A DNA stretch of 64,000 bases, from NCBI RefSeq assembly GCF_947632445.1, contig NZ_CANRPM010000001.1, positions 62,001 to 126,000 of the forward strand, written 5' to 3'. The stretch comes from an uncultured Bacteroides sp. (lineage in GTDB: Bacteria > Bacteroidota > Bacteroidia > Bacteroidales > Bacteroidaceae). The translations under genes and the position numbers were made by a program. The first letter of the stretch is position 1. Each line of letters opens with the position of its first letter. Under the pieces are notes generated by a model that did not search any database, had not been told where the DNA came from, and was given only the letters and a program-made list of their open reading frames with translations. Positions 45,150-54,923 of this stretch are shown here, piece by piece.

Positions 45150-47690
45150 ATGAACTTAAAAACTACCGTGCTGCTATGGATGCTTTTCATATCCGGGCTG
45201 GCAGTAGCACAGAACGCAGTTGTCTCTTCTTTTCAGCTGAAAGGAATTCTGCTCGACTCGCTGACACAGGAGGGAGAACCTTATGCCACCATTCGTGTAG
45301 CACGTAAATCGACACCCGACAAACCGGTAAAAATGATGGTTTCCGATATGAAAGGATGCTTTCAAGAAAACGTAAAGGGAACCGGACATTTCATTATGAC
45401 CATCACGTCTGTAGGACGTAATCCCATTGTGAAAGAATTTTCCGTCAAAGCCGGTCAGAAGCTGGTGGATTTTGGTACGTTGTATATCACTGATGCCTCC
45501 AACGAACTGGGCCAAGTGGAAGTCGTAGCACAGAAACCGCTGGTAAAAGCTGATATTGACAAAATTGAATACAACGTAAAAGACGACCCCGACTCGGAAA
45601 CCAATTCCCTGCTCGAGATGCTCCGCAAGGTGCCGTTAGTGACCGTAGACGGAGAAGACAACATTCAGGTAAATGGCAGCAGCTCGTTCAAGGTCTACGT
45701 AAACGGAAAGCCCAACAACATGATGAGCAATAATCCGACGGAAGTGCTGAAAAGCATGCCCGCCAATACGATCAAGCATATTGAAGTCATCACCAATCCG
45801 GGTCCGAAGTACGATGCCGAAGGTGTAGGAGGTATTCTGAACATTGTGACCGAAGGCGGCGGATTCGAGGGCTATACCGTGACGCTGAGCGGCAATGTAA
45901 ACAACCGGGGTGCCGGCGGCGGTCTGTTCGGTACCGTACAGAAAGGCAAGTTTACCGTGAGCGCCCGCTACAATTACAATCACAACGACAACCCACGCAG
46001 TTATTCAGGCGGAATGCAACGGGCTACGGACACCGGCGCGGAAGTTGCCAATTTAGACTATGAAGGCAGCAGCAAAGGCAGCGGTTCTTTCCAATCGGGC
46101 AGCATGGAGGCCAGCTACGAAATTGATTCACTGAACCTGATTTCCGCCTCATTCGGTTTGTGGGGAGGCGGAAATAACAGTCATGGCAGCAGCGATTATG
46201 TCGGCAATTCACCTTTGGACAACCACCTGCTTTACCAGTACGGCATTGGGAGCCGCAGTAAATCGTCCTGGTATTCTATCGACGGCGGAATTGATTACCA
46301 ACGTCTTTCCCCCACCATAAAGGGACGCATGTTCACCCTTTCTTATAAGGTGAATACACGCCCGCAGACATCGGACTCCTATTCGGAATACGACATCGCC
46401 TATGGCCATGATGACTGGGCCGGCTACCTGCGCCGACTGGAAGACCAGCACAATGACGGAAGCCAGAATACGACCGAACACACGTTCCAGGCAGACTACA
46501 CAACCCCCATTGGCAAGCTGCATACCATCGAATCGGGCGTAAAGTATATCTTACGCAACAACTCTTCAGACAACGACCGTTACCTGCGGACGGCAGCCAA
46601 CAACTCGGACTATGTATTCGACGAGGAGTACAGCACGCACTACCGCCATCAGAACGACATCATCGCAGCCTATCTGGGCTACGGCCTGAAGTGGAAGAAA
46701 CTGTCAGGACGTTTGGGCCTCCGATACGAACATACCATCGAGGACGTGAAATACCTCCTGGGACGCGGCGATGACTTCCGCAAGAACTACGACAACATGG
46801 TACCCTCCGCCTCACTGGGCTGGGAGCTGACCGACCTGTCCAACCTTCGTTTGGGCTACAACATGCGCATCTATCGTCCCGGCATCTGGTATCTGAATCC
46901 CTATCTGAACGACAGCAATCCGTCCAGCCTCAGCCAGGGCAACCCGGAACTGGACAGTGAAAAGAGCCATGCCTTTGATTTAAGTTATAGCAACTTCACG
47001 CCGAAGTTCAACATCAACGTATCCGCCCGCTATTCGTTTACGAACAACAGCATCCAGTCTGTCACCAACCTTGTATCCGAAGATGATATTCCCGACCTTT
47101 CGGAAGACAAAAAAACAGGCAAGGACGTGCTCTACACTACCTATCAGAACATCGGCAAAAGCCGTAATCTCAACCTGAGCGCCTATGTCAACTGGAACGC
47201 CACAAAAGACACCCGTGTCTATGCCAACCTGTTCGGCGGCTATACGCACCTGAAAGGAGCCAACGGACTGGAAAACGACGGATGGAACCTCTTTGCCTAT
47301 GGCGGCGCGCAGCAGACTTTCAAATACGACTGGCGTCTGAGTGTAAATGTCTTTGGCCAAACCCCGTGGATCATGCTGCAAGGTAAAGGAAGCAGTTTCT
47401 TCAGCTACAGCCTGAACCTGAACAAGTCATTCATGAACCGCCGCCTGTCGCTATCGGCCTTTGCAAGCAACTTCTTCAAGAAATATAACAAGTTTGAGTC
47501 GCACATCGAAGGACAGGGATTTATCCAGGACAGCTGGAACAAGCACCCGCAAATGCGCTTCGGACTGAGTGTCAGCTACCGCATCGGTGAACTGAAAGCC
47601 AGCGTAAAGAAAGCCGCACGCACCATCACGAACGACGACGTGAAGTCGGGTGGCGACAGCGGCGCTCCCGGAAGTGAAGGCGGCGAATGA
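45150..47690 (+). CDS. TonB-dependent receptor-like outer-membrane beta-barrel protein
   Basis: An 846-residue outer-membrane protein: signal peptide (about 1-20, ending AVAQ), carboxypeptidase-regulatory-like domain (about 28-110), TonB plug (about 125-235; NPGPKYDAEGVGGILNI) and a barrel of the outer-membrane beta-barrel family 3 type. Unlike SusC proteins it lacks the SusC signature and has no SusD partner. The C-terminus ends in a Gly/Ser/Asp/Glu-rich tail rather than a terminal aromatic residue. Substrate unknown; a metal or small ligand is possible. Confidence 0.85.
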   Translation: MNLKTTVLLWMLFISGLAVAQNAVVSSFQLKGILLDSLTQEGEPYATIRVARKSTPDKPVKMMVSDMKGCFQENVKGTGHFIMTITSVGRNPIVKEFSVKAGQKLVDFGTLYITDASNELGQVEVVAQKPLVKADIDKIEYNVKDDPDSETNSLLEMLRKVPLVTVDGEDNIQVNGSSSFKVYVNGKPNNMMSNNPTEVLKSMPANTIKHIEVITNPGPKYDAEGVGGILNIVTEGGGFEGYTVTLSGNVNNRGAGGGLFGTVQKGKFTVSARYNYNHNDNPRSYSGGMQRATDTGAEVANLDYEGSSKGSGSFQSGSMEASYEIDSLNLISASFGLWGGGNNSHGSSDYVGNSPLDNHLLYQYGIGSRSKSSWYSIDGGIDYQRLSPTIKGRMFTLSYKVNTRPQTSDSYSEYDIAYGHDDWAGYLRRLEDQHNDGSQNTTEHTFQADYTTPIGKLHTIESGVKYILRNNSSDNDRYLRTAANNSDYVFDEEYSTHYRHQNDIIAAYLGYGLKWKKLSGRLGLRYEHTIEDVKYLLGRGDDFRKNYDNMVPSASLGWELTDLSNLRLGYNMRIYRPGIWYLNPYLNDSNPSSLSQGNPELDSEKSHAFDLSYSNFTPKFNINVSARYSFTNNSIQSVTNLVSEDDIPDLSEDKKTGKDVLYTTYQNIGKSRNLNLSAYVNWNATKDTRVYANLFGGYTHLKGANGLENDGWNLFAYGGAQQTFKYDWRLSVNVFGQTPWIMLQGKGSSFFSYSLNLNKSFMNRRLSLSAFASNFFKKYNKFESHIEGQGFIQDSWNKHPQMRFGLSVSYRIGELKASVKKAARTITNDDVKSGGDSGAPGSEGGE

Positions 47691-47702
47691 TGCTGCCGCA
47701 AC

Positions 47703-47794
47703 ACAGTGCTTTCTGAGATGCTGACACAGTGCTTCCTTACCCTCTCATACCGTGCTTTATGAGGAGGTGAGAAAGCACTGTATGAGACCCTCAG
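47703..47794. repeat. Four-unit 23-bp tandem array
   Basis: Units start at 47703, 47726, 47749 and 47772. Units 1-3 share the core ACnGTGCTTnnTnA; unit 4 carries the core inverted (AAAGCACTGT), so units 3 and 4 can pair. It lies between the convergent receptor and comF genes and may act as terminator. Confidence 0.65.
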
Positions 47795-47851
47795 GATATA
47801 TAACATCAGGGTACAAGAAAATACAGCAACGGGGAAGCATGGAATGCAACA

Positions 47852-48559
47852 TCAAATGGCAGCTTTCGCCAGTGTCAGTATGCTGATGCGCAAGCCCTCA
47901 ATGCCGGCGAAAGCATCGGCACAGGCGGTCACCGTAGAACCGGTAGTCAGCACATCGTCCACCAGCAGAATATGCTTGCCCGTATAGCGTTCGGGATGGT
48001 CTGTCTGAAAAATGCCTGCCACATTCTCCCACCGCTCGTAAGCTGACTTACGAGTCTGTGTCGGCGAATGCACACATCTCTTTACCGTCTGTATATCCAG
48101 CTTGATTCCCGTCACATCCGCAATACCGGAGGCTAAGCATTCACTTTGATTATATCCCCTCGCCCGCTGCTTACGGGGATGCAAAGGGACCGGTACAATG
48201 GCATCTATCCCATCGAAAAAACCGCTTCCGGCAATTTCTTCCGCCACAAGACGTCCCATCGTCCGGCCAATATCCGCCTTTCCACCGTATTTCAGCAGAT
48301 GGAGAATATGCCGAAAATCACTTCCCTTATGATAAAGGAAATAGGAGGTGGCACGCTCCAACGGAATCTTTCCCCAAAACAGTTTCTCCACCGGATTGTC
48401 CCGCTCCAAGTGCCAATTTGTGCGGGGCATGTCGATGTTGCAGCGCAGGCAAATCACTTCTTCACCCTCGTGCAAGCACGTTCCGCAGACGACACACCGA
48501 CGGGGAAAGAACAGATGTGCCAGCCCCTGTAGCCAAAGTTTCCAACTGCCGGTCTTCAT
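47852..48559 (-). CDS. comF: ComF family phosphoribosyltransferase-like protein
   Basis: A 235-residue ComF/GntX protein linked to DNA uptake in competent bacteria, of uncertain enzymatic role. N-terminal zinc-finger Cys pairs (CVVCGTCL, ICLRCN), VPVPLHPRKQRARGYNQSE and the PRPP loop ILLVDDVLTTGST are all present. I chose MKTGSWKLW at 48559; the alternative ATG at 48592 would overlap the upstream gene by 22 bp. Confidence 0.9.
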   Translation of the reverse strand: MKTGSWKLWLQGLAHLFFPRRCVVCGTCLHEGEEVICLRCNIDMPRTNWHLERDNPVEKLFWGKIPLERATSYFLYHKGSDFRHILHLLKYGGKADIGRTMGRLVAEEIAGSGFFDGIDAIVPVPLHPRKQRARGYNQSECLASGIADVTGIKLDIQTVKRCVHSPTQTRKSAYERWENVAGIFQTDHPERYTGKHILLVDDVLTTGSTVTACADAFAGIEGLRISILTLAKAAI

Positions 48560-48570
48560 TTCTTCTGTCC

Positions 48571-49374
48571 TTACAACCCTTCGGGGAGACATCCTTGAAT
48601 AATTTCTAAGAACGTATCGTGTAAGGCGCCATTGGTCGCTACGATGTGATGCCCTTCCAAGAACGATGCAGACCCTCTAAAATCTGTCACTCGTCCTCCG
48701 GCCTCCTGTATCATCAATGCGGCAGCCGAAAAGTCCCACTTCCCGATAAAAGCCTCCAACCAAGCATCATATCGCCCTGCCGCCACATAGCAGAGTGCCA
48801 AGGCGGCCGACCCGTTCATACGGATCGCGGCGGCCTTTCCGTAAAGCCGTTGCATCAGATGCTCCGCCGTAGAGGCATACAGCCGGGCATTGTAGGGAAG
48901 TTCGGCCACGACATAGGCATCGTCTAAAGAAACGACATCGGATACCCGAATCCGGTCTCCGTTCAGATAAGCTCCCCCATCCTTCCAGGCATAGAAACAT
49001 TCGTCGCGCACAGGTTCATAGACCACGCCCAGCAGCAGTTCGCCGCGACTCCGCAAAGCGATACTCACACAATAAGGCGCCACGTCGTGAATATAGTTCG
49101 TCGTACCGTCCAACGGGTCGACCACCCAGCAGAACGGTTCATTGTGATAGTCAGCCGAACCCTCTTCGGCAATAAAACCGGCTTCGGGCATTAATGCATG
49201 CAACGCAGACACAACCCGTCGCTCGGCTTCCTTATCGACATACGACACATAGTCATGGGCATTCTTCTGCTCCACGACTTCCCGACGAAAATTCTTCCGT
49301 TCTTCCTTCAAGAAATGTCCGGCTTTCCGGGCTATCCGACAGACTTCTCCTGTCAGCCATTTCAGATTATCCAT
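48571..49374 (-). CDS. Inositol monophosphatase family protein
   Basis: A 267-residue Mg-dependent phosphatase (SuhB/CysQ fold). Signatures: AEEGSADY near 69, WVVDPLDGTTNYIH (about 81-94) and the C-terminal KWDFSAAALMIQEAGG. Substrate could be inositol phosphate or PAP; CysQ versus SuhB cannot be decided here. 11 bp upstream of comF on the same strand, so probably co-transcribed. Confidence 0.9.
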   Translation of the reverse strand: MDNLKWLTGEVCRIARKAGHFLKEERKNFRREVVEQKNAHDYVSYVDKEAERRVVSALHALMPEAGFIAEEGSADYHNEPFCWVVDPLDGTTNYIHDVAPYCVSIALRSRGELLLGVVYEPVRDECFYAWKDGGAYLNGDRIRVSDVVSLDDAYVVAELPYNARLYASTAEHLMQRLYGKAAAIRMNGSAALALCYVAAGRYDAWLEAFIGKWDFSAAALMIQEAGGRVTDFRGSASFLEGHHIVATNGALHDTFLEIIQGCLPEGL

Positions 49375-49456
49375 ATCTCAATCCTTAAATTCAACCAAAA
49401 ATAACGGTTTCCTACACATTTACCAAAGAATATATCCTAAGATTTTACTAATTGCT

Positions 49457-49464
49457 TACCTTTG
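49457..49464 (+). promoter_or_regulatory. -7 element upstream of the NUDIX gene
   Basis: TACCTTTG, predicting a transcript start near 49471. It rules out the in-frame ATG at 49452 as the start. Confidence 0.5.
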
Positions 49465-49493
49465 CAGGCAATACCAACATTCCAAATACTTTG

Positions 49494-50027
49494 ATGAGCA
49501 TGACTGAGCATCCTCTCTCCCAATTCGCCTATTGTCCCAAATGTGGTTCTCCCCGTTTCGGGATACATAACGGAAAGTCCAAACAATGTCCCGATTGCGG
49601 CTTTGTCTACTACTTCAACCCGTCCTCGGCTACAGTGGCCTTTATCGTCAATACCCGACACGAGCTGCTCGTATGCCGGCGTGCCAAGGAACCCGCCAAA
49701 GGGACACTCGACCTGCCCGGAGGCTTTGTCGACCTGTATGAAACGGCCGAAGAAGGTGTGGCGCGCGAAGTACTGGAGGAAACCGGTATGACTGTTACGC
49801 AGGCACGATACCTGTTCTCCCTGCCCAATCTGTATCTTTACTCAGGCTTCACGGTCCATACGCTCGACATGTTCTTCCGTTGTCAGGTAGAAGACACACT
49901 CCATTTTCAGGCGATGGACGATGCGGCAGATACCTTCTTTGTTCCCTTCGAGAAATTACAACCGGAGGAATTCGGACTTGCCTCCATCAGAGAAGGATTA
50001 AAGAAATTCCTGAAAGGATTTGTGTAA
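49494..50027 (+). CDS. NUDIX hydrolase with N-terminal zinc ribbon
   Basis: A 177-residue protein with a zinc ribbon (CPKCG near 13, CPDCG near 32) followed by a NUDIX domain; the NUDIX box GGFVDLYETAEEG-VAREVLEETG is complete, so it should be active. NudC-like architecture suggests a nucleotide or NAD-related diphosphate substrate. The start is ATG 49494 or ATG 49500, two codons later. Confidence 0.88.
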   Translation: MSMTEHPLSQFAYCPKCGSPRFGIHNGKSKQCPDCGFVYYFNPSSATVAFIVNTRHELLVCRRAKEPAKGTLDLPGGFVDLYETAEEGVAREVLEETGMTVTQARYLFSLPNLYLYSGFTVHTLDMFFRCQVEDTLHFQAMDDAADTFFVPFEKLQPEEFGLASIREGLKKFLKGFV

Positions 50028-50074
50028 TATCCTAAAAAATATCAACAGGGCAAAGAAATGCCGGTCAAAAGACG

Positions 50075-50082
50075 TACTTTTG
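50075..50082 (+). promoter_or_regulatory. -7 element upstream of the TPR gene
   Basis: TACTTTTG, 30 bp before the ATG at 50112. The ATG at 50058 lies upstream of the predicted transcript start and is rejected. Confidence 0.5.
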
Positions 50083-50111
50083 TGAATACACTTATTACAT
50101 ATATAAAGGAC

Positions 50112-53100
50112 ATGAAGCATAAATTCTCACGCATACTCTGTGCAGCACTGTATTGTGCTCCGTTAGTTGTAGCGGCACAGAACACCGAAAAAGCGGCCTC
50201 CTTGCAGCAGGATTATCAGGAAGGAAAGACCTTGTTCCAAGAAAAAGCCTATGCAGCTGCCATTACTCCCTTGCGGGCTTTCTTACAGAAAGCTGAAACC
50301 GAAGGCTCTCAGCCGCCGCATACAGGCGAAGTACTGGAAGCCGAATATATGTTGGCCTGTTCCGCCTATGAAATGAGAGACGGACGGAGCAATGAATTCC
50401 TACGGGATTTCTTGGACAACCATCCCGATACGCCCCATGCCAACCGCATCTATGCACTGATGGCGTCCAACTATTTCTTCTCACAGGACTATGACAATGC
50501 GCTGGCCTTGTTCAACGCTTCCGATCTGTCTCTGCTGGCAGACCATGAACGCGACGACATGACATACCGCAGGGCCATGTGTTATCTGGAGACAGGGAAA
50601 GTAAAGGAAGCGGCTATCTGGTTCGAAACGCTGAAAAACACCGGATCACGCTATGAAACAGACTGTACCTACTATCTGTCTTACATCCGCTACACCCAGC
50701 AACGCTACGACGAGGCTCTGAACGGCTTCCTCACCTTGCAGGACAACGACAAATACAAAGCGCTGACCCCCTACTATATCGCAGAAATCTATCTGATAAA
50801 GAAACAATACGACAAAGCGGAAATTGTAGCCCAAAACTATCTCTCCGCCTACCCCGGCAACGAGAATACGGCAGAGATGTACCGCATCATCGGATCGGCC
50901 TGCTACCACATGGGGAAATACCATGAAGCCATGCAGGCGTTCGAACAGGATGGTGCCGCCACCCGTCGCGATGCCCTGTACATGTATGGCCTGGCTAACT
51001 ATCATTGCGGCGTCTACAGCCAGGTGCCCGTATTGCTGTCCCGCGTCACGCAGGAAAAAGATGCTCTGAGCCAGAACGCTTACCTGCACATGGGCTTGGC
51101 CTATCTCAAATTGGCTGAAAAGAATAAAGCCCGCATGGCGTTCGAACAAGCTGCCGCTTCGGATGCCAACAGAGCCGTCAAAGAACAGGCATCCTACAAT
51201 TATGCCCTCTGCATCCACGAAACATCCTATTCTGCCTTCGGCCAATCGGTCACCGTTTTCGAGAAATTCCTGAATGACTTTCCACAATCGGCCTATGCTG
51301 ACAAGGTGAGCGATTATTTAGTTGAAGTATATATGGAAACACGCAGCTACGAAGCAGCCCTGAAGTCCATCAACCGTATCAAATCACCTAATTCGGCCAT
51401 ACAGAAAGCAAAAGTGCGCGTCCTGTTCCAACTGGGTACACAAGCCTTTGCCAATGCCGACTTCCAGAAAGCAATCAACTACTTCGGCCAGTCTTTCCAA
51501 TATGCGGCCCTCTTCGGCCAGCAAGGCAAAAGAGAACAAGGCAAAGCAGCCTATTGGCGTGGCGAATCCTACTACCGTCTGGGACAAATGCAGCAAGCAG
51601 CCGACGACTTTAACCGCTATCTGAACTGCAATCCCGACACGAACAACGAGATGTATGCACTGGCCCACTACAACTTAGGATACATCGCTTTCCATCGCAA
51701 GAACTACACCGATGCCGAAAGCTATTTCAATCGCTACATCCAACTGGAGAAAGGGCAAAATCCGGCAGCCTTGGCTGACACTTATAACCGTCTGGGCGAC
51801 TGCTGCCTCCATGTACGCCGTTTCGATGAAGCCATCCGCTACTATACCCGTGCCGAGAACATGGGAACGGCTTCGGGCGACTATTCCTACTACCAACTGG
51901 CTTTGGTGGCCGGTCTGCAAAAAGACTACAACGGCAAGATAACGCTGCTCGACCAACTGGCACAGAAATATCCCAATTCACCCTATGCCATCAACGGGTT
52001 ATATGAAAAAGGACGTTCGTATGTACAAAGCAATCAAAGCGCCCAGGCCATCGCAACCTTCCGCGAGCTATTATCCAAATATCCCGAAAGTCCTATCGCA
52101 CGCAAGGCTGCCGCTGAAATAGGCCTTCTCTACTATCAAAACGAAGACTACAACCGGGCTATCGAAGCCTACAAGCACGTCATCATGAAATATCCGGGCA
52201 GTGAAGAAGCCCGTTTGGCCATGCGCGACCTGAAAACCATCTACGTGGATGCCAATCGCGTGGACGAATATGCTGCCCTGGCCGCACAGATGCCGGGCCA
52301 GATACGTTTTGAAGCCAGCGAACAGGACTCGCTGACCTACATCGCCGCCGAGAAGGTTTATATGAAAGGCGAAATTGCATCCGCCAAGACAAGCTTCGAA
52401 CGCTATATTCAAAGCTATCCTGAAGGTGCTTTCTGCCTGAATGCCCACTATTATCTCTGCCTTATCGGCAAAGAACAGAAGGACGACGAAGCCGTATTGC
52501 TGCATGCAGGCAAGCTACTCGAATTCCCCAACAGCCCTTATGCCGGAGAGGTCTTGCCCATGCATGCCGAAATCCTCTTCAACCGCCAGCAATACGACTT
52601 GGCGCTGGCCGATTACAAGCAACTGCAAGCTCGCGCTACTACTACCGAATACAGACAGTTGGGAACTACGGGCGTACTGCGTTGCGGCGTACTCTTGAAA
52701 GACGACGTAGAAACCATCCATGCAGCCACTGCCTTACTGTCGGAAACCAAACTGACACCCGAACTGCAAAACGAAGCTTTGTACTATCGAGCCAAGGCTT
52801 ACCTCAACCAAAAGGCACAACAAAAGGCAACCGAAGACTTGCAGGTACTGGCTAAAGACACACGCACACTCTATGGCGCCGAAGCCAAATACCTGCTTGC
52901 CCAACAACTGTATGACAACGGCGATTACACGGCAGCCGAGAAGGAAGTACTCGATTTCATTGAACAGAGCACTCCGCATGCCTACTGGCTGGCACGCAGC
53001 TTTATCCTCCTGTCCGATGTATATGTAGCTATGGACAAGAAACTCGATGCACGCCAATATCTCCTCAGTCTGCAACAGAACTACCAGGCAGACGATGACA

Positions 53101-53144
53101 TCGCCGGAATGATTGAAGAAAGATTAGCTAAACTGAAAGAATAA
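50112..53144 (+). CDS. Large periplasmic tetratricopeptide-repeat protein
   Basis: A 1010-residue exported protein: signal peptide (about 1-22, ending VVAAQ) and then TPR-like helical repeats over almost the whole length (for example DYDNALALFNAS, KYHEAMQAFEQDG, NYTDAESYFNRYIQLEKG, DYNRAIEAYKHVIMKYPGS). The repeats resemble YbgF/BamD-type TPRs. A plugless beta-barrel gene follows after 30 bp, suggesting a joint envelope-assembly or transport role. Function is not established. Confidence 0.85.
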   Translation: MKHKFSRILCAALYCAPLVVAAQNTEKAASLQQDYQEGKTLFQEKAYAAAITPLRAFLQKAETEGSQPPHTGEVLEAEYMLACSAYEMRDGRSNEFLRDFLDNHPDTPHANRIYALMASNYFFSQDYDNALALFNASDLSLLADHERDDMTYRRAMCYLETGKVKEAAIWFETLKNTGSRYETDCTYYLSYIRYTQQRYDEALNGFLTLQDNDKYKALTPYYIAEIYLIKKQYDKAEIVAQNYLSAYPGNENTAEMYRIIGSACYHMGKYHEAMQAFEQDGAATRRDALYMYGLANYHCGVYSQVPVLLSRVTQEKDALSQNAYLHMGLAYLKLAEKNKARMAFEQAAASDANRAVKEQASYNYALCIHETSYSAFGQSVTVFEKFLNDFPQSAYADKVSDYLVEVYMETRSYEAALKSINRIKSPNSAIQKAKVRVLFQLGTQAFANADFQKAINYFGQSFQYAALFGQQGKREQGKAAYWRGESYYRLGQMQQAADDFNRYLNCNPDTNNEMYALAHYNLGYIAFHRKNYTDAESYFNRYIQLEKGQNPAALADTYNRLGDCCLHVRRFDEAIRYYTRAENMGTASGDYSYYQLALVAGLQKDYNGKITLLDQLAQKYPNSPYAINGLYEKGRSYVQSNQSAQAIATFRELLSKYPESPIARKAAAEIGLLYYQNEDYNRAIEAYKHVIMKYPGSEEARLAMRDLKTIYVDANRVDEYAALAAQMPGQIRFEASEQDSLTYIAAEKVYMKGEIASAKTSFERYIQSYPEGAFCLNAHYYLCLIGKEQKDDEAVLLHAGKLLEFPNSPYAGEVLPMHAEILFNRQQYDLALADYKQLQARATTTEYRQLGTTGVLRCGVLLKDDVETIHAATALLSETKLTPELQNEALYYRAKAYLNQKAQQKATEDLQVLAKDTRTLYGAEAKYLLAQQLYDNGDYTAAEKEVLDFIEQSTPHAYWLARSFILLSDVYVAMDKKLDARQYLLSLQQNYQADDDIAGMIEERLAKLKE

Positions 53145-53174
53145 CAAGATTTTCCTCATAAATAACAAACGAAT

Positions 53175-54830
53175 ATGAAAAATATGCGATATATACTCGG
53201 AGGAGCAGCCCTGATAGGACTTCCTCTGACCTTGCAAGCACAGGAGCAGACTCAGGATACGGCCTTGGTGCGCACGGTGGTAGTAGAGCAGGAATACAAT
53301 CCAAATATCATGGACGCTTCGAAAATCAATGTTCTTCCACAGATAGAAGTACCGGTTATGACCAAGAAAGCAGTGGAATACAACGAGACACCGATGCCGA
53401 CGGCACAAATCCCCGTAACAACCATGCAACCTTATACAGGCATTGAACCCTTGACGAAAGCCAAAGGAGGATATGCACGTCTGGGGTACGGCAATTACAA
53501 TAATCTCGACTTGCTGGCCAACTACCTGTTTACCCTTTCAGACGACGATCGGCTGAACCTACATCTCGATATGGACGGAATGAACGGCAAATTGGATATG
53601 GACGACTACACAAAGACATGGAAGTCACGTTATTATCACACTCGTGCGGGCATAGACTACCGGCACCGTTTTCGTTCACTGGACTTAAATCTAAGCGGCC
53701 ATTTCGGCTTAAGCAACTTCAATTTCATGCCCGAATGGAATGCCAATAAACAAAAGTTCGCCTCCGGTGACATACACCTCGGATTCAAGAACCGCAATAA
53801 GGATCTTTCGTTGGACTATGCCGTCGAGACCAATCTCCTCCTTTACCAGCGCCAATATGACCTTGTTGCTGAAAATACAGGCGAAAGCATGATACGCACC
53901 AAAGCCGAGGTATCGGGGAACATCTCGGACGAACAACTTATCCATATCGCATTCAACATGGATAACGCATTCTACCGGAAAGCCAATTTCGAGGATTGCA
54001 CCTCCATCGGACTGAACCCCAGCTATCAGTTCCAAAATGACGACTGGAAACTGAAACTCGGTGCACATATTGACTTTGCTATCGGCTTCGGCAAGGAAGT
54101 CCGCATAGCCCCCGATGTACAAATACAATACAACTTCTCGGACAGCTACCTGCTTTACGTACAAGGTACAGGAGGCAAGCGGCAGAACGATTTCCGCCAA
54201 CTGGAAAGTTATAATCCTTACGGACAGTTTCAAAACCAGCTTGATGCTACCTACGAGCAGCTGAACACCGCCATTGGATTCAAAGCCGGCCCCGTCAATG
54301 ATTTGTGGTTCCACCTCTACGCAGGCTATCAGGATTTAAAAGATGACCTTTTCCTTATCCGTGACTTTTTAATAGGCGGCCCTTTACGAACAAGACTGGA
54401 CCTCGGACAAGCTGACGCACGCAACGTCTATGCAGGCGGTGAGATGACTTACAGCTACAAGCAGCTGTTCGGCTTCAACGTATCGGCTGTCTACCGCAGC
54501 TGGAGTACCCCTGACAAGGGACAAAACGCTTATGGCGAAAGCTGCATTCTCGATTTCAAGCCTGCCTTGGAAGCCAATACCCAAGTCGATGTATCTCCAC
54601 TTTCGGCGCTCCGTTTCTCGTTAGGCTACCAACATATCGGACGTAGCGAAGTAGAAGGGAAACGTGCGGATGCCGTCAGCAATCTTTACGTATCTGCCAA
54701 CTACGATGTCTTTGAAAACATGGCCGTCTACGCCCGATTCAACAATTTATTGAACAAAGACTACCAATATTATGAAGGCTGTCCGGCCCAAGGCATTAAC
54801 TTCTTGGGAGGTGTAAGTTTTCGTTTTTAG
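53175..54830 (+). CDS. Plugless outer-membrane beta-barrel protein (TonB-receptor-like)
   Basis: A 551-residue protein with signal peptide (about 1-22, ending LQAQ), a short N-terminal segment (VVVEQEYNPNIMDASKINVLP) and then alternating amphipathic strands ending INFLGGVSFRF with a terminal Phe. No TonB plug is visible, so gating by TonB is unlikely despite barrel similarity to receptors. It is paired with the upstream TPR protein. It could be the membrane component of a two-protein envelope machine; substrate unknown. The start might be the Met three codons later. Confidence 0.8.
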   Translation: MKNMRYILGGAALIGLPLTLQAQEQTQDTALVRTVVVEQEYNPNIMDASKINVLPQIEVPVMTKKAVEYNETPMPTAQIPVTTMQPYTGIEPLTKAKGGYARLGYGNYNNLDLLANYLFTLSDDDRLNLHLDMDGMNGKLDMDDYTKTWKSRYYHTRAGIDYRHRFRSLDLNLSGHFGLSNFNFMPEWNANKQKFASGDIHLGFKNRNKDLSLDYAVETNLLLYQRQYDLVAENTGESMIRTKAEVSGNISDEQLIHIAFNMDNAFYRKANFEDCTSIGLNPSYQFQNDDWKLKLGAHIDFAIGFGKEVRIAPDVQIQYNFSDSYLLYVQGTGGKRQNDFRQLESYNPYGQFQNQLDATYEQLNTAIGFKAGPVNDLWFHLYAGYQDLKDDLFLIRDFLIGGPLRTRLDLGQADARNVYAGGEMTYSYKQLFGFNVSAVYRSWSTPDKGQNAYGESCILDFKPALEANTQVDVSPLSALRFSLGYQHIGRSEVEGKRADAVSNLYVSANYDVFENMAVYARFNNLLNKDYQYYEGCPAQGINFLGGVSFRF

Positions 54831-54872
54831 TTTTTTTCTTTATATTATTAAGGAGGGAAAATTGTTTTTTTC

Positions 54873-54880
54873 TACTTTTG
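54873..54880 (+). promoter_or_regulatory. -7 element upstream of topA
   Basis: TACTTTTG, 43 bp before the topA start codon. Confidence 0.45.
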
Positions 54881-54923
54881 CGGACAAAATCAGTGGGATA
54901 TATCCGCTACAAAGTAAGATTTT

